Positions 33,728-44,732 of a stretch of DNA of 64,000 bases are shown piece by piece. This DNA is from Neoceratodus forsteri (taxonomy: Eukaryota; Chordata; Ceratodontiformes; Ceratodontidae). Position numbers and translations under genes: made by a program. The notes beneath the pieces were generated by a model, which searched no databases, was not told where the DNA came from, and saw only the letters and a program-made list of their open reading frames with translations. The stretch lies in contig CM057449.1 of assembly GCA_016271365.2 (NCBI GenBank), positions 1,567,690,501 to 1,567,754,500 on the forward strand, in the 5' to 3' direction. Positions within the stretch are counted from its first letter, which is position 1; each line of letters opens with the position of its first letter.

Positions 33728-36420
33728 GGACTTCATTAGCTACAAAAAGAAACACGGAGACAGGGCATGAGGTGAATACCAGTTAAGGATGAGAGAGGCC
33801 AAGAAGGTGGTCAGGGATGTAAAACCAGACCCAGAACTGATATTGTGGGGGGGGGGAACAGTTCTTTAGCTACATTAGGGCAAAGAAAGAAGGGGAAAGG
33901 AGGAATTATTAATCTGATGTAGGGGTGCAGGGTAACAGAGGAGGATGAGTAGAAGGCAGTCACTCCAAATGACTCATTTTACTCTGTGTTCACAGTAGAG
34001 GATAGTGGGCTCTTGTCTGAAAGTGGCATACAGGCTGTTGCAGGAGGGATCCCAGAAGTGGGGCAGGTGGTTTTTATGGGAGACTGGATCAGAAAAAGAA
34101 TAACAGCCCTGAAAATAAACAAGGTACCAGGCATGAATGGGATGCATCCAAGAGTGCTAAGGGAACTAAGGGAACTGGCATCTGAACTGGATGAACCAAA
34201 GGAGAGCAGTGTAGGAAGGTTACTTTAACAACTAATAGACTTTTGCCATCAATCAGTAAGGCATTTATTACCAAATCAGAATTGTGTATTGTCCCCTTAT
34301 ATAAAGCATACGTCTTTTCACATCTGGACTATGCTGCCTCATTCTGGAGACCATTTCTGAGGAAGGACAAAAACACACTGGATGGTTTACAAAGAAGGGC
34401 TACCAAGTTGGTAACAAGGGTAAGAACCCTCCCATATGCAGATAGACTCAGGGAACTAAAACTATATGACCTGCAGTTACATAGGGATAGAGGTGACATT
34501 CTAATGTTATTTAATATACTTCATGATAAAGACCTGAGTCAGGAATGCAATCTAACCTTGACTACTAAACCTACAAATCTCAGTTGTCATAATAAGCAAC
34601 TCCACATACAGACGGCATTTACAAACAAAAGAAAATTTTACTTCACCATAAGGGCACATAAAAGGTATAACGCACTGCCACAGCAGATACTGTAGTGGAC
34701 ATAAAAGACTTCACAAAGTTTAAAAAGCAACTTGACAAGTACTTCTTTAGAGATAATTAATGTCCCCTACATGTGTGGGGAAGGCAGTCCCGATGGACCT
34801 AGTGCCTACTTCTGACTTTACAAATACTGAGAGTACTGAGAGTAACCCCTGGCAGGGCTATTCAATAGCTCCCTACAGTTAAGGGTGGTTCTAAAAGATT
34901 GGAGGGTAGCAGATGTTGTCCCACTCGACAAAGGAGGAAACAAAGAGTAACCAGGAAACTACAGATCTGTGAATCTTTCCTCCATAGCACATTAACTAAT
35001 GGAGATACATGTCAAAGAGGACCTAATGGACTACCTGGAGAGAAATGGACTCCAGAACAGTAAGCAGCAAGGGTTTGTAGCAATGAGATCCTGTCAGACC
35101 AACTTATTGGTGTTCCTTGACTAGGTAACTAGGGCAGTGGGCAAGGGACACACAGTGGGTTTACTCTACTGTGACTTCAGCAAGGCACTTGACTCACTGC
35201 CACACAGAAAGCTGCTGAATCAGAGCATCTTGAGTGTGGTGAAGGACCTAGGTAGATGAGTGGGAAGTTGGTTGGGGGGTAACAGCAGAAAGTGGTGTTA
35301 AATAGGGTCAAGTCAGGGGAAAGGGTGATCACAAGTGGGGTTCCACAGAGTTCAGTCCTGGGACTGGTATTTTTCAATATGTTCATTATGACATTAAAGG
35401 AAGTTTATACTAAGGAAGAAATGCAAGGCAAGATGTGTCTTTTCACAGATATCACTAAGCTGTGTGCCATGGTAGACAGTAAGGAAGGAGTTAGGGAGTT
35501 GCAGAGGGACCTGAAAGATTAGAGAGGTGGTTGAAAGTTTGGCAGTTGAAATTCAACACCAAGAAGTGCAAAGTGATGCACACAGGGAACAAGAACCCCA
35601 GGAATGACTATTGTATGGGAGAAATAAAGTTGGACATTACCATTGAAGAAAGGTACCTGTGAGTCATTATAAGTGACTCCCTAAAACAATCTAGCCAGTG
35701 TAGCAAGGCATACAGCAAGGCAACCAGGATGTTGGAGTTTATCTAGCGGGGATTCGACAGCAGGAGGAAGGTGATACTGCCACAAGAAAGATTATTGGAG
35801 AGACCACATCTGGGATACTATACACTGTTCTGGTGCATCCACCTAAGAAAAGACATACACAGGCTAAGGACAGTACAGAGTAGAGTAACCAAAATGATTC
35901 AGGGACAGCAGGGCAGATCCTATGAGGACTGGCTCAAAGCACTGAACATGTACTTGTGGGAGACCAGAAGGGAAAGATGCACTATAATGGAGATCTTCAA
36001 GTTCCTGGAAGGAATGAAAAAGGTAGATTGAAGGGAAATATTCCACAGGATTGGCAAATTATGGGGACATGAGTGCAGACTGGCAGGGAGAAGATTTGGG
36101 AGAGATGTGAGAAAGTTTTATTTTACTGATAGAGGGGCCTTGGAATAGCCTACCAGCAGAGGTGGTGAGTGTAAGAACCAAGAACCATTAATGGTTTCAA
36201 ACATGGCTGGGATCAAGTAAAAGGCTTACTAGTTACACAGGGGGAATGCAGTAAGACAGAGGGCAAGGGGGAAAGTGAGGGCAATAAACCAGAATAGACA
36301 TTATGTCCCAGGGTAGGACAGGATAAAATAGGGCAGACTAGATGGATCAGTGGTCTTTTTCTGCCAACATTTTCTGCTTTTCTGTGTTTCTACTTCTATG
36401 TACGGTATCTCTGTGCTTGT
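33728..36420 (+). pseudogene. CR1-type LINE, linker, RT and 3' end (with another LINE nested in it)
   Basis: Plus frames: REAKKVVRDVKPDPE (linker), DSFYSVFTVEDSG (33975-34005), RKRITALKINKVPGMNGMHP (34090-34150). After the nested LINE the RT continues from about 34845 with LKDWRVADVVPLDKGGNK-like residues, QGFVAMRSCQTNLL (35070), HRKLLNQ, TSGVPQSSVLGLVFFNMFIM (35330-35390), LFTDITKLCAMV in place of FADDTK, and FNTKKCKVMHTGNKN. The C-terminal block HLGYYTLFWCIHLRKDIHRL and RRFGRDVRKFYFTD leads to a 3' UTR with GGGCAGACTAGATGG. The catalytic FADD reads FTDI, so both Asp positions are altered. Confidence 0.82.
34236..34840 (+). pseudogene. Second LINE nested in the CR1, C-terminal fragment
   Basis: The 150-codon frame at 34243-34695 reads LYKAYVFSHLDYAASFWRPF, LQRRATKLVTRVRTLPYADR and KRYNALPQQIL. 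It resembles the post-RT domain of jockey/CR1-superfamily LINEs but differs from the surrounding CR1, whose own equivalent block is at 35.8 kb. The 3' end is two copies of TACTGAGAG at about 34828-34845, and CR1 reading resumes immediately after. It is 5'-truncated. Confidence 0.7.
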
Positions 36421-36429
36421 AGCTACTTT

Positions 36430-37570
36430 TACTCCTTTTTTAAATATGAGCAAACTTGAGAATGCTGATGTTTCAAGAGCTTCTGAAACAAGAGATAGCC
36501 ATTAGTTTTGACTGTGCAACAGGGTTAAATGCTCACACAACAGTGAATTTGAGAATTTAATGTGGACAAGGTCTCTGAGGAGGGATTTCTTCCTAATGAA
36601 GTAGAAACCAGTCTCAAGATACAATTTAGAAAACTTGAAAACGTGCGTAGCCAACAGATTAATTGGTGATATAATCAAACTACTTTACAAAAATATCTAA
36701 ATTAAAAAAACTACCATGGGGACTGAGACTGAACAATGTACCATCTAGAGGCTTTGAACTACAGGAATACAGCAAGCACTGGGAAGACACTCTTCATGAG
36801 TGCTCAGAAAAACTGATTAAAATTTTAATTGATGTGGAGAATAGAAAACAATGAGACCACTCAAAAAGAAATTCAGAACATACAAATTGAATTTGCTCAA
36901 TCCAGACATTTAATAGTGTGTGAGGAACTTGACAAACATTTGGGTGAAAGTGAACACAATTGAAAGTAAATTAAAACAGAGGAGAAAGGGATATATTAAC
37001 AAGAGACAATGCAGATTATAAATCTGGCTGGGTATATTAGTGGGAAAGTATCAGATATTCCACAAACAGAAGGAGATAAAAGTGAAGATCTTTATCCCAT
37101 GGCTGCAGCAATAAAAGAAAAATAGCAGTACTGTGGTATCAACTTGATTGGCACCAGGGACTCCAGTCCCACACCACAAACTAATTTTTAGACCAAATTA
37201 GCCTCACCCTAAAACAACTGCCAGTAAGGACAGATGCCAAAAAAACACAGAGGGGGAAACATTAAAGGTGGAGAACTGAAGGAAACTAACAAGCATAACC
37301 CGAGAAATAAAACAAATGATCGAGTTATCCAGCCCTGTTTTAAATGCCATCCATATTTCTGTGTTACCGAAAGGTCAGATTTTCATACCAACTGCAAAAG
37401 TCTGTAAATAAGACTTGCAGGTGGACTGCTTTAAATTATATTGCAAGATAAATTGGAAGAAATTCTTTAGTAATAAAACAACAGGCTTCAATAGGAGGAG
37501 CAGCAACTGAAGACATTGGGGACCAGAATACTGAGTCACTACAATCAAGTCTGCAAATTAACAATGTTTA
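36430..37570 (+). pseudogene. Penelope-like element, N-terminal coding remnant
   Basis: Broken plus frames give KKLPWGLRLNNVPSRGFELQ with EYSKHWEDTLHECSEKLIKI (about 36690-36830), resembling the IPRGLRI-PT-W-ILNKCS block found at the start of vertebrate Penelope-type coding regions. At about 37322-37490, LSSPVLNAIHISVLPKGQIF, IPTAKVCK and KINWKKFF match the segment that precedes the Penelope RT. This assignment rests on remembered family patterns. The RT itself is not here, but an RT piece of this type lies at 40.0-40.8 kb. Confidence 0.55.
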
Positions 37571-37784
37571 ACAATGTCTTCACTGGGATCAAGGTCACTA
37601 ATCCAGTTAGGAAGGAATGTGCATGTGTGAAATCGCAAGGGGACCCTACATTGTTTCTGGCTATGTGGAAACACAGGCATATTAACTAATAATGAACTCA
37701 TGAACTCTAAATTGTTGGATGCTGAGACAAATTAAAAACAGACTGCACCTATAATGTCTCCAGTATCCCAAAGCTAGGAGGCAG

Positions 37785-38535
37785 AAAATGGACATCTGGG
37801 TGAGAATTTATAGTTGTTTTCTGTTAGTCCCTCCTCATACCCACTCTGCTCCAAGGGTTCCAGATCCTTTTCCCTCCCTCATCCCCATAAAAATCCTGGC
37901 TAATCTGCCTTCTCCTTCGACCTACTGTCCCTCTGGAACCAAAGCCCATCAACCATCAAGCAAGTCTCCTCGCTCCCAGCACTCAAACACCTACTCAAGC
38001 TTGCTCCAATTGCCCTGTGCCCCTGTTCCTAACACCACTACCAATTTGACCTACAGTAATCCTGCCCACAGGACCTCTATCTCTATTATTACTCCTTTTT
38101 TACTTTACTGTCAAGCTACAAATTGTATTTTATCTCAACAGCACTATTAAAACCAACTCTCTTGTCACATAACTAGTGGGAATGAGCCAACTCTCTTGTC
38201 ATGTTACTAGTGGGCATGATGTATCGAGGATGCATCCTTTCTTACATCACTTCTCACTCTGATTTTGTATATACTATATACTGAATATTTTGAATTTCCA
38301 CTATTTTATTGTAATTTCACACTGTTGCCTGAAAACTGAATGTATTCACTGTAAAATCTAAATATACAGTAGCTACTCGCATGCTCTTTATCTGTATATA
38401 TTGTCTCACATGTCTATCTGTATATAATTTTCCTTATGTACCCATTTTGTTCCCCGGGTCGCACCTGGAAATGAGCCTTGGCTCAGTGTGCCTTTCCTGA
38501 TTACAAACGTTTTAAATAAATAAATAAACAAACAA
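37785..38535 (+). mobile_element. L2-type LINE 3' UTR
   Basis: A pyrimidine-rich, non-coding stretch ends in a hairpin at 38461-38491 and a tail AAATAAATAAATAAAC. The layout equals the 3' ends of the other two L2-like copies, although the sequence outside the hairpin core differs, so it is another subfamily. Confidence 0.6.
38461..38491 (+). promoter_or_regulatory. L2-type 3' hairpin with changed outer stem
   Basis: The inner stem GAGC/GCTC with loop CTTG is the same as in the other copies. The outer stem is GCAC paired with GTGC instead of ACCTTT with AAAGGT, so pairing is kept though the bases differ. Confidence 0.65.
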
Positions 38536-38794
38536 AAAATCATAATACTGACTTCCGGTTAAACTCTGCCACAGTGGCCTGTATAATCCCTCATAGTTAG
38601 TATTTCAAAAACTTGCTGAACTTGACATTGATATGTTATTTTCCAAGCGGTTTCCTCCATGTTTCCACAACCTGTCAGCAACTGAAAGATACACTGTAAA
38701 GGAGACGGAAGGATTTCCTAAAATTATCATTTACTCCCCTGACAAAGAACCATCATGATTATGAATAAGGTGGAGTCCATATAGAAGATTACGC

Positions 38795-38953
38795 CAGCAA
38801 TAAGACACGATGAGGTGTGGGTTATAGCCTGATAAGAGCACACCCCAGGTGCGTTATGAGGCATGAGGTGCTTGTGCCGAGTGCCTTTAGCACCTGGGCT
38901 GTGCTCTTATCAGGCCATAACACACACCTTGGAGTGTCTTGTTCTGCTTATAA
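38795..38953. mobile_element. Fold-back MITE (TTATAAGC family), copy 3
   Basis: The left arm is GCAATAAGACACGATGAGGT, then GTGGGTTATAGCCTGATAAG and AGCACACCCCAGGTGC. The right arm inverted is TTATAAGCAGAACAAGACAC, then GTGTGTTATGGCCTGATAAG and AGCACAGCCCAGGTGC. It is the best preserved palindrome of the family. Confidence 0.85.
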
Positions 38954-39705
38954 AATGGGCCCCCCAAGTCATGATAAAAAAAAAAAGAAAAACATTTCAA
39001 AACTAACAAACAAACAAAAAGCTTTTAATAGCTGAAACAGTGAAAAAAATAGTCCCCCTATAGCATCATTTCCTTGTTTTCATGAGTGTTTCAGACCTCT
39101 CCCCCATCACCACCAACAGGGAATTTTATGTACTATTAGTTCTTTTTATAATTTATATTGTATTTTGTGCTTTAACAAACATTGGCAGCCTCATACATGA
39201 TTGTCAGCTTGGCCCCTATTTAATGCACTCTCCTCGTTTCATAAGTGTTTCATCCCCCACTCCCATCCTGTGTTGTCCCAGCACCAAGACGGAGACAGGC
39301 TATACTTTGTAGAATTCATTTTTGTTTTTGTTTCTTTTTGATTGCTGTTGATTTAACTGAAAGTGACTGTTTCTTACACTATTGTGTGCTTAGCACCGCT
39401 TCTTCAGGAATGAGCATATACTCAGGGCCACACTATAGTGTACGGCTCAGAATTTCGGTTATCAGCCTAAAAAAAAAAAAAAGACAATAGTGGTGGAGAA
39501 GCGCCTGCTCAGCAGATGTTTTGAATAGGGAGCAGAGGCTTTGCCTTTAAACATTTAATCGCAGCACCGGTTAACATCCAGTTATCAGAGTTGCATTTTT
39601 CTGGTGAAGCACTACTGGCGGCATTCCATTCATTACAGCTTGGTTTTTCAACTGCAGTACACAGGTCACAGTTTTATTTAAAAATGTTTTTTTGGATTGT
39701 GAAAT
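38954..39705. other. No gene recognised
   Basis: AT-rich sequence with A-runs near 38980 and 39470. No frame carries a family motif. Confidence 0.4.
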
Positions 39706-39709
39706 GAGG

Positions 39710-40020
39710 CTATGTGCTTCCTAGAGAGAGTTTGTCTGTGACTGTGTGTGTAAGGGGAAGGGGTATGTTTTCCACATCGGACACAACCCCTTCCAAGAGC
39801 ATGGTCGTCTCTGTAGTGTGACAGTGGTCAGTGTGGTACATTTCCGATGGCTGGCTAAGGTTGTGCACTGATATCTTTCTGCTATGGGGCTCAAGTTGCC
39901 AGAAGTAGTGTCTGTTGTAAGAATATGTCCTGATAAGGACATGGCTGAAAACATGTTTCAGCCAATCAGGATTTAGGATTTTTTGTGCCCATTTTATAAG
40001 ATCAACTATCCGACACAAAT
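39710..40020 (+). other. Possible Penelope-like 5' region with hammerhead-like core
   Basis: This stretch directly precedes Penelope RT sequence. At about 39928-39970 it reads CCTGATAAGGACATGGCTGA followed by AAACATGTTTCAGCC. CTGATAA and GAAAA stand where a hammerhead ribozyme has CUGAUGA and GAAA. Penelope-like elements are known to carry such ribozymes in their terminal repeats. One core G is A here, so an active fold is doubtful. Confidence 0.4.
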
Positions 40021-40815
40021 TGTTATGAAGTCCTCACTTCCACCTTTCAATGAGTCTTTAACTCACAGCACTGTTCCACAATTGGATAACTGAAGCTGAG
40101 GCTAAGTTTCTCAGAGTTAACTTCCCAAAGGTTCCCACATTTAAAACTTTACCTAAAATCTTCAAGTCTTTGGCTAAACCCCTAGACAGACCAGTTGCTT
40201 CTGTCACTGGTTCTTTAACAACAAATTTGTCAAGACTTGTGGATTTTCATTTAAGGAACATATAACACGTGTCCATTCATACACAGAAGACACCATGCAT
40301 GTCATTAACATTTTTGAGAGACCTGTCTGGGAAACTGATTTTCTGTGGCTCACCAGTAATGTCATGTTGTTCTACATGGGTATCAGACATGAAAACTGTA
40401 TTGCAGCAGTAAGACATTTAAAAAAAAAAAAGTGATGGGTCCACCACCAACAACAAACTTTGTCCCTGAAGCATCACACGTTATACTGAAAACCGATTAT
40501 TATATGTTTATTTCTCCTTCTACTACCTCCAGAAACAGGATACTATGGGTACCACTTCTGCACCCTCTTAAGCTAACCTGTTTCTGGAGTGGTGGGAGGA
40601 GATGGTTATATATCCAGAATCCAGTCCCCTTCACCAGACATATACATATAGTATATTGCTAGTTTTAATAATGGAATGATATGCATCTGACAGATGGGTG
40701 AAGAAGAGGCCCTGTCATTTTTGAAATGGTTAAATAACACCTTCAACCTAAATTTCCCAAGCAAAAATAAGTACAGACTACTGAGTTTCTGGATGTGAAA
40801 CTGTAACATAATGAT
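40021..40815 (+). pseudogene. Penelope-like element RT fragment
   Basis: Plus frames give PTFKTLPKIFKSLAKPLDRP, VASVTGSLTTNLSRLVDF, YTEDTMHVINIFE-like residues, WLTSNVMLFYMGIRHENCIA with AVRHL, and near 40720 LSFLKWLNNTFNLNFPSKNK. These match the Penelope RT blocks LPKxHK, RPIVSGxGSLTxxLS, the VxSLYTNIPHxxGxxAVRHFL palm segment (its Asp replaced) and the FLxWLNN block. It is ended by the 3' end of a minus-strand CR1. Neither a GIY-YIG domain nor an intact RT is present. Confidence 0.75.
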
Positions 40816-40849
40816 TAGGATCATACATAAATACATCGATTTTGTCAGC

Positions 40850-41340
40850 TGATAAGGACCGCCTTGCCCATCTAGTCTGCCCATTTTTTCTGCCTTTAAC
40901 TTGTGCTGCAGACTGTAGTTGATCTGAGGTTTTCCTACTCTTCCCTTTTGCTAGGGTTCCTTTGTGTGTGTGTTCCATGCATTTTTGAATTCATCCACCA
41001 TTTTTGCCCCTACCACCCCTGCGGGGAGGCTTTTCCAAGCACCCACCACTCTCTCTGTAAAGAAATACTTCCTCACATTACCCCTGATTCTTCCTCAAAC
41101 TTCATCTCATGTCCCCTAGTTCTTGTCCATCTTCTTTTCTGAAAGATGCTACCCTCCTGTACCTTATTGATCCCTTTAAGGTATTTATACATCTCTATCA
41201 TGTACCCCCTCTCTCTTTGCATCTCTAGAGAATACATATTGAGGTCTTTCACCCTCTCCTCAAATGATGTCTGGTGCAGCCCCTGTACCATTTTTGTAGT
41301 CCTTCTTTGGACTGCCTCCACTCTATGTCCTTCCTGAGAT
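40850..41340 (-). pseudogene. CR1 ORF2 C-terminal block and 3' end
   Basis: The minus frame 41321-41073 reads AVQRRTTKMVQGLHQTSFEE and EMYKYLKGINKVQEGS. Further on come VRKYFFTERVVGAW-like residues near 41050 and the 3' UTR with GGGCAGACTAGATGGGC. It is homologous to the same block at 9.9-10.3, 27.9-28.3 and 35.8-36.1 kb. Confidence 0.8.
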
Positions 41341-41518
41341 GCGGCCTCCAGAACCGGGCAATGTACTCCAGATGAGGTCCCGCTAATGATCTTTATAGTG
41401 GCATCGCCACCTCCTTATTTATGGTGCCTCTCCCTATGCACACCAACATCCTGTTGGTCCTTCTAACCATCTTCTTACACAGTTTAGCCCACCTTTAGGT
41501 CCTCAGATATAATTATTC

Positions 41519-42293
41519 CTAGATCCCTCTCCTGTTTTGTGGCTGACAGTTCCTCTCCCCCCACATTGAGTACTCCTCTCTCAGGTTCCCCTGACCTAAG
41601 TGCATAATTTTGCACTTCTTTGCATTGAGTCTCAACTGCTTTACATTTGACCAATCCTCCAACTTGCCCAAGTCCCTTCTTATTCTCTCCACCCTCCCCC
41701 CCCCCGGTGTGTCTACCCTATTGCAGATCTTTGCGTCATCTGCAAAGAGGCACACCTTCCCCTCCAGCCTCTCTGCAATGTCACTTATGAAGACATTAAA
41801 GAGGACTGGTCCTAGCACTGATCCCTGAGGCACCCTGCTGGTCACCTACTCTTTCTGTTGACCGAACTCCATTCACTACCACCCTTTGTGTCCTACTGCT
41901 CAGCCAATTTCCAACCCAGTTAACCACCCTGGATCCGATTCTGAGGCTGCTCAATTTGTTTATTATCCTTTTATGTAGGATGCTATTGAAGGCCTTGCTA
42001 AAATCCAAGTATGCCACATCTACTGCCCCTCCCTGATCAATTTCCCTTGTGTCCCAGTTGAAGAAGTCTATCAGGTTTGTTTGGCAAGACCTGCCTGCCA
42101 TGAAACCATGCTGTCTCGGATCCTGATGTCCACAGGATTCAAGGTGTGTCAAAATCCTTTTCCTGAGTAATGATTCCATCAATTTTACTACCTCTGAGGT
42201 TAGGCTGACTGGCCTATAGTTACCAGCCTCCTCCTTGCTCCCGTGCTTTTGGACAGGAACAACATTTGCCCTCTTCCAGTCTGCCGGAACCAC
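41519..42293 (-). pseudogene. CR1 ORF2 reverse transcriptase
   Basis: Two overlapping frames (42293-41796 and 41845-41519) form the RT. Blocks: DWKRANVVPVQKHGSKEEAG, YRPVSLTSEVVKLMESL, QHGFMAGRSCQTNLIDFF, AVDVAYLDFSKAFNSILHKR, SRVPQGSVLGPVLFNVFISD and catalytic FADD at 41746-41735. It continues with LRLNAKKCKIMHLGQGN. One frameshift near 41810-41840 separates the PQG block from what precedes it. A C-rich run at 41696-41706 sits behind the FADD. All active-site residues I can check are kept. Confidence 0.87.
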
Positions 42294-42978
42294 ACCAGTT
42301 TCTAATTATTTGTTGAACAAAGCTGTCAGTGGTCCTGTTAGCTCCTTTCTTAGTTCCTTTAGAATTCTAAGATGTATTCTGTCCAGCTCCATTGCCTTAT
42401 CTATTTTCAGATTTTCTAATTCTTTTAAGACTCCCTCTACTGTGAACAGACTGGTATCTACACTCCTCCCTTTGGTACTCCTTACACTTAGCTGTGATCC
42501 CTCCCCATCCCCCTCTACAGTGAACACTGAGCAAAAATATTAGTTCAGAGTTTTTGCTTTTTCCTGGTCCCATTCTGCTGATCCCTTCCCTTCCCTTTTT
42601 AGTCTCACAGTCCCACACCTGGTTTTTCTCTTCACTCTAATGAATCTAAGAAAGGTCTTGTCTCCTTTTTTAATTGCCTAGGCTATTCTTTCCTCTGTCT
42701 GTGCCTTGGCCTTTCTGACTGATTTCCCCTCCTCCTTTAGCTTTTCCAGAAACATTCCTCCATTTTTCTCCTTCTGTGTTTCTTTATATTTTCTGAATGC
42801 TGTCTTTTTTCCCTCACCCTCCTTGCCACCTCCTGTGAGAATCAGAGTGACATTTTCTTCTGCTTTGTTTTACTTATTTGCCTATTGCAAAGGCTTGTGG
42901 CTTCTGTTATGGCTCCCTTAAGATGTACCAATTGTTCCCCTACATCCCCTTTTCCCACTGTGCCCCCTAGGGCTTTCT

Positions 42979-43794
42979 TCAGACATACCTCATCTTTGCA
43001 ATATTGACCTTTCTGAAATCTATGACCCTTGCCTTTGTGTGGCTGGATTCCTCTACTATCTTCATGTTAATATGTACTGTATTGTGATCGCTGGACCCCA
43101 GGTGACTCCCCACTTCTACATCCATCACCTTTTCTCTGTTGGTGAGCACCAGGTCCAATACTGCCCCCTCATGGGTGTGTTCTACCACTTGTTGTCTGAG
43201 TCCCACTCCCTGAAGAACTGCCAGGATGTTTCTGCTCCTTGCTGTGGCTGCAGTATGGGTGCACCAATTGACATCTGACAAACTGAAGTCTTCCATCAGC
43301 AATATTTCCCTTTTTGCTGCCATTTCATGGATTATTTCCATTAGCACATTGTCCAACTCATCCCCATGTGCCAGAGGTCTGTAGATCACACCTTCTTGAA
43401 TGGCAGTACCATTCCCTGTTTCCAGCGTGACCCACAGTGCCTCCCCTACCTCCCTTATGCCTTGTAATTCTGTAGCTTTTATTTCCTCCCTAATGTAGAT
43501 AACCACTCCTACCCCCTTTTTTCCAACCCTATTTTTTTGGAACAGAGTATACCCTGGCACAGCTATATCCCAGTCATGGATCCATATGTACCATGTCTTG
43601 GTCACAGCAACAATGTCCAGGTCAGCCTCTGACATCAATGTCATTAGGTCTGAGATTTTACATGCCAGGCTGTGAGCGTTCAAGCACATGACTTTCCATG
43701 GTCTGTCAACCCTCTTTTTAATTTTTTCTCCCTTGACCTTGTGTTTTACCTCTATCTTGATTCCAGTAGGCATACTACTGAGTCCCACTTCCAT
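42979..43794 (-). pseudogene. CR1 ORF2 N-terminal endonuclease
   Basis: A 271-codon frame. VMCLNAHSLACKISDLMTLM holds the Asn block, LDIVAVTKTWYIWIHDWDI the Glu block (Glu replaced by Lys in VTKTW), VIYRPLAH the Tyr block, MEDFSLSDVNW the GDFN block with the catalytic Asp kept and Gly and Asn lost, VEHTHEGAVLDLVLTNREK the LD block and LGSSDHNTVHI the final Asp-His pair. This APE-type nuclease nicks target DNA for target-primed reverse transcription. The Glu-to-Lys change alone should kill activity. The RT lies in another frame after the linker. Confidence 0.85.
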
Positions 43795-43962
43795 TTGTGT
43801 TTGTTTACCTCTCTTTGTGTTCCTGCTAGTCCCTTTTTACATTCTGTGATTAACTCCTGTTTTGGGGGGAGATACAGCTAAGTTTCTATCTTCTAGGGTG
43901 TTTTTGATAGGGTCCTTTGCCTCCAGCTCCCACTTCCCTAGTTTAAATGCCTATTGAACACA

Positions 43963-44448
43963 TCAACTTTTTTGGCCTAGTGCTCTTACTCCTTCCCTCA
44001 TTAGTTGCAGTTCATCGTGCCTGAAGAACCTCCTCTCCCAGAAGTCTCCCCATGCACCAATGAAGTGGTAGCCTCTTTCTTGACACCAGCTCCATAACCA
44101 CTCATTCAACTCTTTGATTTCTTTACTCCTGATCTTCTCTGTGCTATTGCCCTTGCTCCACACAGAAAGGACCTTGAAGAAGGCCAGGAAGGTTATTTGA
44201 CCGGCCAGTCGGTCTCCTAGTTTAACTAGGTTTTGTTCTGCTTCCTCTACCAACTTCCCTGCCAGGTTGTTTGTCCCCAGATGTACATGGATCTTCAGGT
44301 CCTCCCCTTCTTTCTCTGCTATCCTTCTGATGCGATCGGTGTAGCATTTTGTTGAGGTCCCTGGGAGGCATCTGACTAGCATCCGCATCCTTGTAAGTCT
44401 GTAGTTGCGCAGTTGGTTCTCTACCCCCCTGATCATGGAGTCCCCCAT
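43963..44448 (-). pseudogene. CR1 ORF1 esterase-type domain
   Basis: An open frame of 161 codons. MGDSMIRGVENQLRNY opens like the GDS block of SGNH/GDSL hydrolases, with the nucleophile Ser in GDS. HVHLGTNNLAGK fits the GxND block with the Asp changed to Asn. ERRFFRHDELQLMREGVRAL fits the final DxxH block, but the catalytic His position reads Gln. CR1 ORF1 proteins of reptiles and birds are known to contain such esterase domains, thought to act on lipids or chaperone RNA. A second frame at 44676-44494 may be its N-terminal extension. ORF2 follows after about 170 bases. Confidence 0.75.
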
Positions 44449-44732
44449 GATGATTACTTTAATACATCTTTCCTTCTTGTCCTTTATGTTGCCTTAACCA
44501 TTATCCTTATCTGGTTGTAATCTTGGCCCTTTGACTGGTTTGTTGTCTTCTTCCACTTGGTCGAGATTCTTTTCCTTCATCAGTGGTGGAAAATGGTTTG
44601 CAGTTGTGATGGCTGTGGCATGGAGAGGGTTTACCTGTTTCATCCTGCTGAGTTTACTTCCTCCCATCTGTACCACTTACCACCCCCCTGGACCGGATCT
44701 TCTCCGTGGGAGAAGACTCCGGGGGGGAACTG

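Larger units (their letters stand above)
40820..44732 (-). mobile_element. Nearly full-length CR1 LINE
   Basis: Reading down the minus strand from 44732: a short 5' region, ORF1 with an esterase-type domain (44448-43963), ORF2 endonuclease (43794-42979), linker (about 42620-42300), RT (42293-41519), C-terminal block (41321-41000) and a 3' end at about 40820 (TCAGCTGATAAGGACCGCC on plus). At about 3.9 kb it is the most complete LINE here. Its 5' edge coincides with the first LTR of the LTR array. Confidence 0.88.
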
